A DNA stretch of 26,677 nt, from NCBI GenBank assembly GCA_035640155.1, contig DASQWR010000145.1, positions 1 through 26,677 on the forward strand. Reading direction: 5' to 3'. Below the pieces are notes generated by a model. That model searched no databases. It saw nothing but the letters and a program-made list of their open reading frames with translations, and was not told where the DNA came from. Positions 14,497-21,181 of the stretch are shown here, one piece after another; the stretch's first letter is position 1, and every line of letters starts with the position of its first letter. The translations under genes and the position numbers were made by a program. Source of the stretch: JALYQB01 sp035640155 (GTDB lineage Bacteria > Actinomycetota > Actinomycetes > Mycobacteriales > Pseudonocardiaceae).

Positions 14497-14795
14497 TGTG
14501 CGGAGCGCCCGAGCAGACCCAGGAGCTGCCCCCCGGCACCGACCTCACCACGCAGACCGTGCTGGCCGGCACGGTCCGCAGCAGCGGTGAGCCGGTCGGC
14601 GGCGCGTTCGTCCGGCTGCTGGACGGCAGCGGCGAGTTCACCGCAGAGGTGGTGACCTCCGCGTCCGGCGACTTCCGCTTCTTCGCCGCTCCCGGCGAGT
14701 GGACGGTGCGCGCACTGCACCGCTCCGGCAACGGCGAGACCGCGGTGACCGCGGACGGCCCCGGCTTGCACTCGGTCGAGGTCGCCGTCGGTTGA
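14496..14795 (+). CDS. DUF1416 protein (SseC family)
   Basis: A 99-residue protein starting MCGAPEQ with Cys2, as in mycobacterial SseC. The body reads as a small beta-sandwich: VLAGTVRSSGEPVGGAFVRLLDGSGEFTAEV and then ASGDFRFFAAPGEWTVRALH, close to the carboxypeptidase-regulatory-like fold. Members are almost always placed directly after a CysA2-type sulfurtransferase and are thought to work with it in sulfur transfer; the biochemical role is not established. ATG 14496 uses the last base of the sulfurtransferase stop (TGATG), which favours coupled translation. The longer frame to 14430 is rejected because it lies within the upstream gene. Confidence 0.9.
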   Translation: MCGAPEQTQELPPGTDLTTQTVLAGTVRSSGEPVGGAFVRLLDGSGEFTAEVVTSASGDFRFFAAPGEWTVRALHRSGNGETAVTADGPGLHSVEVAVG

Positions 14796-14827
14796 GGTCG
14801 TCCGACCCCACGGGGCGCAGGACTAGC

Positions 14828-14859
14828 GTGATAACTCCTGCTCCTGTTAGTGCTATCAT
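14828..14859 (+). promoter_or_regulatory. vapBC promoter with imperfect operator dyad
   Basis: GTGATAAC (14828-14835) and GCTATCAT (14852-14859) form an imperfect inverted repeat (6 of 8 positions pair). The second arm contains the -10-like TATCAT (14854-14859), seven bases before the vapB GTG. Overlap of dyad and promoter suits autorepression by a ribbon-helix-helix antitoxin. This AT-rich patch is unlike its surroundings. Confidence 0.45.
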
Positions 14860-14866
14860 ATCGCCT

Positions 14867-15148
14867 GTGAAGCAACTGATCACGCGGATCGATGACGACC
14901 TCCACCGCCGACTCAAGGAGCGGGCGGCGGAACAGGACCGCTCGCTGAACGATCTGGTCAGCAGCGTTCTCGCCGCCGCTGTCCGGGACGACGCGGCGTC
15001 GCTGCGCCGACGCATCGACCGCTCCGGGCTGCGAGTCCTGCCTCCGCAGCCCCCGGTGCCCCGATCGCGTGCGGCGGTGATCGAGCGCCAGCGAGGAAGC
15101 GGGCGGGCGGTCAGCGAGGCCCTTGCGGCCGATCGTGACGTCAGGTGA
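14867..15148 (+). CDS. vapB: Antitoxin of a type II toxin-antitoxin pair (ribbon-helix-helix, VapB/FitA-like)
   Basis: A 93-residue protein. KQLITRIDDDLHRRLKERAAEQDRSLNDLVSSVLAAAV is split here as the RHH strand (KQLITRID), first helix (DDLHRRLKERAAEQ) and second helix (SLNDLVSSVLAAAV), the Arc/MetJ DNA-binding fold. The remaining residues, rich in Arg and Pro, would form the toxin-binding tail. The antitoxin neutralises the following PIN-domain RNase and represses the operon. GTG 14867 follows a -10-like hexamer by seven bases. The stop overlaps the toxin start by four bases (GTGA). Confidence 0.85.
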   Translation: MKQLITRIDDDLHRRLKERAAEQDRSLNDLVSSVLAAAVRDDAASLRRRIDRSGLRVLPPQPPVPRSRAAVIERQRGSGRAVSEALAADRDVR

Positions 15149-15588
15149 ATCTGCGCTACGCCGACACCTCGGCGCTGATCCGCTGCTACTTTCCCGACGA
15201 GCCTGATCACGAGGAGCTCCGAGCCCTGCTCCTCGAAGGCCCGGAACCGGTCTTTACCAGCGAGCTGACCCGTCTCGAGATGACCAGCGCAGTACACGCG
15301 GCTCATCGGGCTGGCCGGGTGGCAGACCCGGTTGAACTGCTCGACGTTGTGGACGTCGACTGCGGTGACACCGGTCCCATCGCCCTGCTGCGGCTGCAGC
15401 CCGACATCGTGCTCGGTGTGGCCACCGCACTGGTGGCGGAGCACGCGCTGAGCAGTGTGGATGCGCTGCACCTCGCGGTGGCCCGGAGCACCGCCGCCGA
15501 CCTCGCTGCCGGCGAGCCGGTCGTGCTGGTCACCCGGGATCACCGGCAAGCAACCGCCGCAGCCGCCCTTGGCATGCCCGTGGAGTAA
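15145..15588 (+). CDS. vapC: VapC-type PIN-domain ribonuclease toxin
   Basis: A 147-residue PIN-domain protein with all four expected acidic catalytic residues: Asp7 (YADTSAL), Glu45 (LTRLEMTSAV), Asp106 (SSVDALHLA) and Asp132 (VTRDHRQ). VapC toxins are Mg-dependent endoribonucleases that cleave tRNA or rRNA and slow growth; the target here cannot be predicted. GTG 15145 overlaps the antitoxin stop. The toxin looks intact. The base right after its TAA starts, in the same frame, the remnant of a UPF0158-nucleotidyltransferase gene, so the pair may have landed within or next to that gene. Confidence 0.9.
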   Translation: MNLRYADTSALIRCYFPDEPDHEELRALLLEGPEPVFTSELTRLEMTSAVHAAHRAGRVADPVELLDVVDVDCGDTGPIALLRLQPDIVLGVATALVAEHALSSVDALHLAVARSTAADLAAGEPVVLVTRDHRQATAAAALGMPVE

Positions 15589-15999
15589 CCCGGGCGATAC
15601 GCGGCTCGACGGGCCATCGCGGGCCGGGGGGCCCTCCGCCGCTTCAAGGACACCCTGTTCCAGTTCCCGGAGCTGCGGGAACGCTGGTTTGCGTACCACG
15701 ACGCGCGCATGCGTCGGCGCGCGATCCGGTGGCTCGCCGACGAGGACCTGATCAGCCCAGATGTCGCCGAGCGGGCTCGTGCCGAGCATCCCGAACCGGT
15801 AGTGGAAGCCGGTTTCGTCGACGTCTTGGTCCTCGGGTCGCAGGCACGGTGCGACGCCGGGTCGGACTCCGACGTGGACCTGCTGGTCGTTCTCTCCGAT
15901 CTGGCCGACGCTTGGGAGGAGCTACGGCGCATGGAACAGGTGCTCCGGGCGCGGTCCCTTCTCACTCGGGACCGGCGCACGGGCGAGCGATCGCGTTAG
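15589..15999 (+). pseudogene. Remnant of a UPF0158 - nucleotidyltransferase gene
   Basis: Directly after the vapC stop the same frame reads RYAARRAIAGRGALRRF, then KDTLFQFPELRERWFAYHD and RRRAIRWLADEDLI, which match the C-terminal half of UPF0158 proteins. It continues without a break into a MNT-type nucleotidyltransferase start: VLVLGSQARCDAGSDSDVDLLVVLSD, with the GS motif and DxD metal residues. The N-terminal half of UPF0158 is absent and there is no start codon until ATG 15709. The nucleotidyltransferase ends after about 45 residues, before the third carboxylate strand, at a TAG (15997-15999). A short protein from 15709 (96 residues) is possible, but it would join two partial domains. 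I read this as a truncated gene. Confidence 0.65.
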
Positions 16000-16002
16000 A
16001 GT
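15997..16002 (+). promoter_or_regulatory. -10-like hexamer for the small membrane peptide/FABP operon
   Basis: TAGAGT overlaps the stop of the preceding remnant and ends seven bases before GTG 16010, the leaderless-type spacing. Confidence 0.45.
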
Positions 16003-16009
16003 CGCCCGC

Positions 16010-16108
16010 GTGGAATGGTTCCTCACCTGCCTGCTCGTCCTCGTCACGGCGGTGCTCCTGTGGTTCCCGGGATACGCCGTGTACCGGCTCTACTTGAGCG
16101 CGCCGTGA
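16010..16108 (+). CDS. 32-residue single-pass membrane peptide
   Basis: GTG 16010 opens a 32-codon frame: MEWFLTCLLVLVTAVLLW followed by FPGYAVYRLYLSAP. Residues 3-18 form one hydrophobic segment, then a short basic/aromatic cytoplasmic end. Two facts support it as a gene: a -10-like TAGAGT seven bases upstream, and a four-base GTGA overlap with the FABP-like gene, which implies coupled translation. The function is unknown; it could tether or regulate the FABP-like protein. Confidence 0.6.
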   Translation: MEWFLTCLLVLVTAVLLWFPGYAVYRLYLSAP

Positions 16109-16725
16109 GCCAGCCCGGCAGCGGTGACGACGCGCTGCGCGCCGCGGAGGAGCGCGCGAAGGACACCCGCGGCGTCAACCTGCCCGACTTCATCGACCTG
16201 CCGGTGCCCGCCGATACCGCCAACCTGCGGCTGGGCCCCGAGCTGCACCACGACTGCCTGGCCCTGCTGCCGCTGGTCGGCGTCTGGCGGGGGGCGGGTG
16301 AGGTGGTCTACCCGACCATCGACGGGCCGTTTCACTTCGGTCAGCAGCTGGTGTTCTCCCACGACGGCCGGCCGTTCCTGCATTTCGAGGCCCGGGCATG
16401 GCTGCTCGACGCCGACGGGGAGGTGATCCGCCCGGCTGCGCGGGAGTCCGGTTGGTGGCGGCCCCAGCCCGACGACACCCTCGAGGTGCTCACCACCCAC
16501 GCCACCGGGATCGTGGAACTTTACTACGGTCGCCCGCTGTCCCAGACGTCGTGGGAGATCGCCACCGACGCTGTGGTGCGCTCCGCGTCGGCCAAGGAGG
16601 TCACCGGCGCCAAGCGGCTCTACGGCATCGTCGAGGGCGACCTGGCGTATGTCGAGGAGCGCGCCATGGTCGGCCAGCCGCTGCAGCCGCACGTCTCCGC
16701 GCGCCTGCAGCGCGTTGCGGGCTGA
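16105..16725 (+). CDS. FABP-like / nitrobindin-family heme-binding protein
   Basis: A 206-residue protein with a fatty-acid-binding-protein-like beta-barrel. LVGVWRGAGEVVYPTIDGPF carries the family motif GxWxGxG at residues 59-65. The conserved His near the C-terminus (His196 in LQPHVSARL) matches the heme ligand of nitrobindins. An N-terminal helical extension of about 40 residues precedes the barrel. Relatives are M. tuberculosis Rv0813c and Rv2717c. The nitrobindin branch binds ferric heme and isomerises peroxynitrite; the Rv0813c branch has been described as a ligand-binding barrel. By neighbourhood it corresponds to Rv0813c. GTG 16105 overlaps the small membrane peptide stop by four bases; the longer frame to 16015 is the wrong frame for that peptide. 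Confidence 0.87.
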   Translation: MSQPGSGDDALRAAEERAKDTRGVNLPDFIDLPVPADTANLRLGPELHHDCLALLPLVGVWRGAGEVVYPTIDGPFHFGQQLVFSHDGRPFLHFEARAWLLDADGEVIRPAARESGWWRPQPDDTLEVLTTHATGIVELYYGRPLSQTSWEIATDAVVRSASAKEVTGAKRLYGIVEGDLAYVEERAMVGQPLQPHVSARLQRVAG

Positions 16726-16752
16726 GCCCGCGACCGGCCCCTGACAGCAGAA

Positions 16753-16824
16753 GGCCCCGGGGGTTCCCGCCGCTGATCTGCGGCGGGCCCGAGCGGGACT
16801 GGTGCTCGGGGTGCCCCCGGGGCC
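16753..16824 (+). other. Predicted three-way-junction RNA or DNA structure after the FABP-like gene
   Basis: An 11-base-pair outer stem (GGCCCCGGGGG at 16753-16763 with CCCCCGGGGCC at 16814-16824) encloses two perfect hairpins: an 8-base-pair stem CCCGCCGC/GCGGCGGG (16766-16787, six-base loop) and a 7-base-pair stem CCCGAGC/GCTCGGG (16788-16810, nine-base loop). It begins 28 bases after the FABP-like stop. It could end that transcript or be part of a noncoding RNA. No U-tract is present. Confidence 0.5.
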
Positions 16825-16852
16825 CGGTGACTGCCTTGGATTCGCCAGGACG

Positions 16853-16956
16853 CCTCTCACGAGGGAGGTGGCTCTTCCACGGCCGTCGGCGGCGCTAGCT
16901 GGCAGCCACCTCACGAGTCCGATAGCCGTTCAAGTGTCGGACCACCTCCTCTCACG
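16853..16956 (+). other. Second structured block in the 299-base gap before pxpB
   Basis: GAGGTGGCT (16865-16873) and AGCCACCTC (16904-16912) form a perfect 9-base-pair stem. GTCCGA (16917-16922) and TCGGAC (16937-16942) form a following hairpin. The left arm GAGGGAGGTGG could instead pair, with one bulge, with CCACCTCCTC (16942-16951), so the two folds exclude each other. CCTCTCACG occurs twice, at 16853-16861 and 16948-16956. No coding frame was convincing in 16726-17024. Confidence 0.4.
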
Positions 16957-17011
16957 TGTGACTCCACCGTATCCGCGCCGCGTGGACCACGGCAAGGTCA
17001 TTCGCGGTCGC

Positions 17012-17017
17012 TACCGT
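17012..17017 (+). promoter_or_regulatory. -10-like hexamer for pxpB
   Basis: TACCGT ends seven bases before GTG 17025. If transcription starts here the structured region upstream is not a pxpB leader. Confidence 0.45.
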
Positions 17018-17024
17018 CACCGGC

Positions 17025-17633
17025 GTGCAGTTGCTGCCCTGCGGTCCCGACGCGCTGCTCGTCGAGCTCGGCTCGCTCCGTGAGGTCGACGCGGTGCGCG
17101 CCGGTCTGGCCCGGGCCGCGCTGCCCGAGGTGGTGGAGTTGGTCCCAGCGGCGCGGACCGTGTTGGTCGTGGTGCGGCCCGGCGCGGGCCTCGGCGGGGT
17201 GCGCGCGGCGCTGGACGGGATCGACCCGGCTGATGCACCGGGACGCAGCGGTCGAATGGTGCTGCTCCCGGTGCGCTACGACGGCCCGGACCTGGAACTG
17301 GTTGCGGACACCGCGGGCTGCAGCGTCGACGAGGTGATCGCCCTGCACTCGCAGCCGGCGTACACGGTGGCGTTCAGCGGGTTCGCCCCCGGGTTCGGCT
17401 ACCTCGCCGGGCTCGCGCCGGAGCTGCAGCAGCCGCGCCTGGAACGGCCGCGAGAGCGGGTGCCGGCCGGGGCGGTGGGGATTGCCGGGGAGTTCACCGG
17501 GGCCTACCCGCGGCCCTCCCCGGGGGGTTGGCGGCTGGTGGGCAGCACCGATGCGGAGCTCTTCGACCCGCGGCGAGACTCCCCGGCGCTGCTGCATCCC
17601 GGCGACCAGGTCCGCATCGAGGTGCTGCGGTGA
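17025..17633 (+). CDS. pxpB: 5-oxoprolinase subunit B (PxpB; KipI-like)
   Basis: A 202-residue protein of the PxpB/KipI/allophanate-hydrolase-subunit-1 family. MQLLPCGPDALLVELGS opens the ferredoxin-like N-terminal domain. The cyclophilin-like C-terminal domain contains the family hallmark VAFSGFAPGFGYLAGL, then RPRERVPAGAVGIAGEFTGAYP and GGWRLVGSTD. With PxpC and PxpA it forms the prokaryotic ATP-dependent 5-oxoprolinase that opens pyroglutamate to glutamate. GTG 17025 lies seven bases after a -10-like TACCGT. The stop overlaps pxpC by four bases. pxpA is not present in the window, so it must lie elsewhere if the complex is active. Confidence 0.92.
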   Translation: MQLLPCGPDALLVELGSLREVDAVRAGLARAALPEVVELVPAARTVLVVVRPGAGLGGVRAALDGIDPADAPGRSGRMVLLPVRYDGPDLELVADTAGCSVDEVIALHSQPAYTVAFSGFAPGFGYLAGLAPELQQPRLERPRERVPAGAVGIAGEFTGAYPRPSPGGWRLVGSTDAELFDPRRDSPALLHPGDQVRIEVLR

Positions 17634-18538
17634 CGTCTCCCGGTGCGAGCGCCACGCCATCGCGCCAGGTCGCCGTGCTGCGCACCGGACCGCAGGCTCT
17701 GGTCACCGACCTCGGGCGGCCCGGGTACGCGCACCTCGGTGTCCCTCCGTCCGGCACGCTCGACCCCGGCGCGCTGCGGCTGGCGAACCGGCTGGTCGGC
17801 AATCCCGAGGGCGCCGCCGGGCTGGAGGTGCTGCTCGGCGGCCTGGAGCTGCAGGCCGGGGCGGCGTGCACGGTGGCGGTGACCGGTCCGGCGGCGGCGC
17901 TGGACGTCGACGGTGCGGCTGCCGACAGCCATGTGCCGGTGCACCTCGGCGCGGGTGCCGTGCTGCGGCTGGGTGCCCCGATGCTGGGCCTGCGGAACTG
18001 GGTCGCGATCTCGGGTGGGATCGCGGTGGACGCCGAGCTCGGCAGCCGGGCCACCGACCTGCTCTCCGGGCTCGGCCCGGACCCGCTGCGCGACGGCGAC
18101 ATCCTCCCGCTGGGCCCGCCGAGCGGCCTGCCCGTCGGCGTGGACGTGGTGGTGCCGACCGCCGTCGACGACCCGTTGACGGTGCCGGTGCTGCTCGGGC
18201 CCCGGGACGGCTGGATCGAGGACGCGGCGCGGCGGCTGGCGGAGACCAGCTGGACGGTCACGGCAAGCAGCAATCGCATCGGGCTGCGCCTGGACGGGGA
18301 ACCGCTGCGCAAGCTCGGCGACACCGAGCTGCCCAGCGAACCGGTGGTGACCGGTGCGGTGCAGGTACCCGCGAACGGCCTGCCGGTGGTGTTCCTCGCC
18401 GACCATCCGGTGACGGGTGGCTACCCGGTGGTGGCGGTGGTGCTCCCCGCAGCGTTGCCCGCCCTAGCACAGGCCCGTCCGGGCAGCACGATGTGGCTTC
18501 AGCCCGCGGCGGCGGCAGCACGCCGCTCGCGGAGGTAG
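17630..18538 (+). CDS. pxpC: 5-oxoprolinase subunit C (PxpC; biotin-dependent carboxyltransferase-like fold)
   Basis: A 302-residue protein of the PxpC/KipA/allophanate-hydrolase-subunit-2 family. Family features include VLRTGPQALVTDLGRPGYAHLGVPPSGTLD at the start, then RLANRLVGNPEGAAGLEVLLGG, then WVAISGGIAV, and at the end SSNRIGLRLDGEPL, SEPVVTGAVQVPANGLPVVFLADHPVTGGYPVVA (cited in parts as EPVVTGAVQVPANG and ADHPVTGGYP). GTG 17630 shares four bases with the pxpB stop. It is about normal length. Its 3' end overlaps the broken AI-2E transporter gene on the other strand by about 40 bases. Confidence 0.92.
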   Translation: MTSPGASATPSRQVAVLRTGPQALVTDLGRPGYAHLGVPPSGTLDPGALRLANRLVGNPEGAAGLEVLLGGLELQAGAACTVAVTGPAAALDVDGAAADSHVPVHLGAGAVLRLGAPMLGLRNWVAISGGIAVDAELGSRATDLLSGLGPDPLRDGDILPLGPPSGLPVGVDVVVPTAVDDPLTVPVLLGPRDGWIEDAARRLAETSWTVTASSNRIGLRLDGEPLRKLGDTELPSEPVVTGAVQVPANGLPVVFLADHPVTGGYPVVAVVLPAALPALAQARPGSTMWLQPAAAAARRSRR

Positions 18539-19466
18539 GCGCCGGTGCGCGCCAGGCAGGCCGCCACGGGTACCGCCAGGAAGGCACCCAGGACGCCGAG
18601 CGCGGTGGCCCCAACCGCCACCGACACCAGCACGAGGAACGGGGGCAGCCGCACCGCGTGCCACCAGCGCGGCCAGCAGGGTGGCCAGGACCGCACCGAT
18701 GATCGGGAACAGCGCGCCCAGGAACACCAGTGCCGCCAGCGGGAGCGCGAGCGGTACTCCCAGCAACAGCAGGCCAGCCCCGATGAACACCGCGTCGACG
18801 GCCGCGACCAGCAGCAGGCCGCGGAAGTAGCTGCCCACTGTTGCCCAGAGCCGGCACCCGATCTCCCGGGCGAGCTCGCGGGTGTGTTCCGGAAGCAGGC
18901 CGAGCGCGCTGTGAGCCATCCGCGGGCCGTCCTGTAGGTAGAAGAACAGCGCCACCAGGAGCAGCAGGGTCCCGGCCAGGAACTCGGCCACCCGCGTGGT
19001 GACCAAGAGGGTGCTGCCGACTATCCCGCCGGCACCACCTCCGGCGACCCGGACAACGAGCTCCCGCAGGCTCGACACCTCGACGTCGAAGGGCAGCCGG
19101 CGCAGCGTCTGCTCGAGTTGCCCCGTCGCCTGGACCACCGCATCGGCCACCGCGGGCACCTGATCGACCACCCGCGGGATCAGGCCGGCGATCACCCCGA
19201 CCAGCACCGCGAGCACGACGGCGACCACCAACAACAACGCGGCCACCGCCCGCGGTACCCGGAGCCGGACGAGCCGCTCCACCGCGGGCAGCAGCGCTGC
19301 CGCCGGGAACAGCGCGAGCACCAGCGGCACCACGACGAAACCCGAGGTAGGACAACGTCATCCAGGCGAGCACCGCCAGAACCACGATCCCGAGCGCGGC
19401 CCACGCGTACCGACCCGCTCGCAGCACCCCGTCGCCGAGGTCCCGGGGCGGCCTCTCAGCCAACAC
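18499..19466 (-). pseudogene. AI-2E family transporter, broken by a frameshift and an internal deletion
   Basis: Three frames together spell an AI-2E/TqsA/YdiK-type membrane protein. From GTG 19466 one frame reads RAGRYAWAALGIVVLAVLAW to SYLGF. Near 19338-19340 an extra T (minus strand GGGTTTC) shifts it into VPLVLALFPAAALLPAVERL, then GVIAGLIPRVVDQVP and FFYLQDGPRM, up to LVFLGALFPIIGAVLATLLA. Near 18655-18665 the frame changes again to AVRLPPFLVLVSVAVGATALGVLGAFLAVPVAA and the end at 18499 (stretch cited from two adjacent motifs). About 30 residues expected here, including the Q-x-E-G-N-x-L-x-P segment, are missing. The loss of a conserved core argues for a true pseudogene. Family members export autoinducer-2 or exchange Na+/H+. 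Confidence 0.75.
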
Positions 19467-19590
19467 GGCCGACCGCCGACGTGCGGTGCCCCGGCCCGTC
19501 GGCGAGCAGTGCGCCGAGGGCACTACCCAGATGGGTGGGTCCACGCTGGGTCACGAGCCTGGACCCTACGCCGATCATGGAATGGAGGCA

Positions 19591-19596
19591 TACGAT
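19591..19596 (+). promoter_or_regulatory. -10-like hexamer for the Nur-like gene
   Basis: TACGAT ends six bases before ATG 19603, the leaderless-type arrangement. It also decides the start against the longer frame to 19486. Confidence 0.45.
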
Positions 19597-19602
19597 GAGG
19601 TG

Positions 19603-20034
19603 ATGGACACGACTCTGCGGCGGACGCTGCACGAGCGCGGGATGCGGATGACTCCCCAGCGTCAGCTCGTGCTCGACGCGGTACGTGCGCTGGGGCACGC
19701 CACTCCGGAAGCGATCTGTGCCCACGTCCAGCGCAGCGCCCCGGCCGTCAACATCACCACCATCTACCGGACCCTGGACCTGCTGGAGAGCCTGGAGCTC
19801 GTCCGGCACACCCACCTGGGGCACGGAGCACCCCGCTACTCCACCCAGCCGCACGATCACGTGCATCTGGTGTGCCACCGTTGCGGCGATGTTGCAGAGG
19901 TGGCCCCGGACGGCCTGCAGGGGCTGGCGGACACGCTGCGGGCGCATCATGCGTTCGAGCTGGACCTGACGCACCTGGCCCTGTCCGGGTGCTGCGCCCG
20001 GTGCACCCACGATGCCCCGACGGACCAGACATGA
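19603..20034 (+). CDS. Fur-family metalloregulator, Nur-like
   Basis: A 143-residue Fur-family repressor. The winged helix includes RGMRMTPQRQLVLDAVRALGHATPEAI and NITTIYRTLDLLESLELV. RHTHLGHGAPRY contains the HxH of the nickel site in Streptomyces Nur, and HDHVHLVCHRCGDV is the second metal-binding and hinge stretch. The CxxC pairs, CHRC and CARC, form the structural zinc site. Among Fur paralogues the sequence is closest to Nur by LGHGAP and TPQRQLVL, which suggests nickel-dependent repression of Ni uptake and Fe-SOD. This is recognition from memory of the family, so Zur or FurB are alternatives. The stop overlaps the ygfZ start (ATGA). A nearby Nur and FABP-like gene is also familiar from Streptomyces. 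Confidence 0.85.
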   Translation: MDTTLRRTLHERGMRMTPQRQLVLDAVRALGHATPEAICAHVQRSAPAVNITTIYRTLDLLESLELVRHTHLGHGAPRYSTQPHDHVHLVCHRCGDVAEVAPDGLQGLADTLRAHHAFELDLTHLALSGCCARCTHDAPTDQT

Positions 20035-21095
20035 TCTCTCCCCTGCTGGAGCTGTCCGGAGCCGTCCCACCGCCGGAGGAGACCGTGGACCCCGGCGTGG
20101 CCTGGCACCACGGAGATCCGCTGCGCGAGCAGGGGGTGGCCGAGCGCGACGTGGCGGTGGTGGACCGCTCGCACCGCGAGGTGATCGCGGTGCCCGGTGA
20201 GGACCGGCTGGGCTGGCTGCACACCATCACCTCCCAGCACCTCACCGGGCTCGGCGAGGGTGAGCACACCGAGGCACTGGTGCTGGACGGGCAGGGTCGC
20301 GTCGAGCACCACGCGGTGGTCTCCCACTCCGGCGGCACCGTGTGGCTGGACACCGAGCCGGGGCGCTGCACCGGACTGCTGCGCTACCTGCAGCAGATGG
20401 TGTTCTGGTCGAAGGTGGAACCGCGGGACGCGACCTCCGAGATCGCGGTGCTCACGCTGCTCGGACCATCGACCGGTCGGCTGCTCGAGGACATCCATGG
20501 GGACATCAAGGGGGGCATCGACGGGGCCGTGGTGCGGGCCTTCGACGGTGGGGCGGACCTGCTGGTGCCGCGTGAGCGGCTAGTCGAGGTCTGGCAGCGG
20601 TTGGTCTCAGCGGGAGCGACGCCTGCCGGCAGCTGGGCATTCGAGGCGCTGCGGGCCGCAGCCCTGCGGGCCCGGCTGGGCGTCGACACCGACGAGCGGA
20701 CCATCCCGCACGAGGTGGGCTGGATCGGCCCGGCGGTGCACCTGGACAAGGGCTGCTACCGGGGCCAGGAGACCGTTGCCCGGGTGGCGAACCTCGGGCG
20801 AGCGCCGCGCCGGATGGTGCTGCTGCACCTCGAGTCCGGGGACATGCTGCCCCCCACCGGGTCGGAGGTCCGCACTGGCGGCGGGGACCAGACGCAGCGG
20901 GTGGTCGGCCGGGTCGGCACCGTCGCCACCCACCATGAGCTGGGTCCGATCGCGCTGGCGTTGCTCAAGCGGTCCGTGGAGCCGACGACACCGCTGCTGG
21001 CCGGCGGCGTGGCCGCCTCGATCGACCCGGACTCGGTGCCCCCGGACAACGGCGAGCCTCCGGGCCGCGCGGCGTTGCGCCGTCTCCGAGCATGA
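20031..21095 (+). CDS. ygfZ: Folate-binding protein YgfZ (GcvT-like)
   Basis: A 354-residue protein of the GcvT/YgfZ family. The YgfZ signature is DKGCYRGQE with Cys242 at its centre. The folate-binding domain appears as VIAVPGEDRLGWLHTITSQ near residue 52, and LVLDGQGRVEHHAVV follows. YgfZ uses tetrahydrofolate to help assemble or repair iron-sulfur clusters in proteins such as MiaB. M. tuberculosis Rv0811c is the likely counterpart. ATG 20031 overlaps the Nur-like stop by four bases, so the two genes are probably cotranscribed. The C-terminus (SIDPDSVPPDNGEPPGR) is a disordered tail. Confidence 0.92.
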   Translation: MISPLLELSGAVPPPEETVDPGVAWHHGDPLREQGVAERDVAVVDRSHREVIAVPGEDRLGWLHTITSQHLTGLGEGEHTEALVLDGQGRVEHHAVVSHSGGTVWLDTEPGRCTGLLRYLQQMVFWSKVEPRDATSEIAVLTLLGPSTGRLLEDIHGDIKGGIDGAVVRAFDGGADLLVPRERLVEVWQRLVSAGATPAGSWAFEALRAAALRARLGVDTDERTIPHEVGWIGPAVHLDKGCYRGQETVARVANLGRAPRRMVLLHLESGDMLPPTGSEVRTGGGDQTQRVVGRVGTVATHHELGPIALALLKRSVEPTTPLLAGGVAASIDPDSVPPDNGEPPGRAALRRLRA

Positions 21096-21168
21096 TCGTC
21101 CCGCTCGGCTCGATCCTGACCAGTCCACCGTTCGGGGGACCGCCTGGCCTCCCCACGGCCTGATCCAG

Positions 21169-21174
21169 CAGAAT
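21169..21174 (+). promoter_or_regulatory. -10-like hexamer for the rsiG-like gene
   Basis: CAGAAT ends seven bases before ATG 21182. It partly overlaps an alternative ATG at 21173, which is therefore less likely to be the start. Confidence 0.3.
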
Positions 21175-21181
21175 GTCCTGC

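Noticed and set aside
14795..14820. Terminator GGTCG-TC-CGACC after the DUF1416 gene
   Set aside because: The loop would be only two bases, sterically unlikely, and no larger stem was found.
16753..16824. A 6C RNA, tmRNA, SRP RNA or RNase P RNA
   Set aside because: None of the known signature sequences (six-C loops, GGAAGCAGCC, tag peptide, GAGGAAAGTC) is present.
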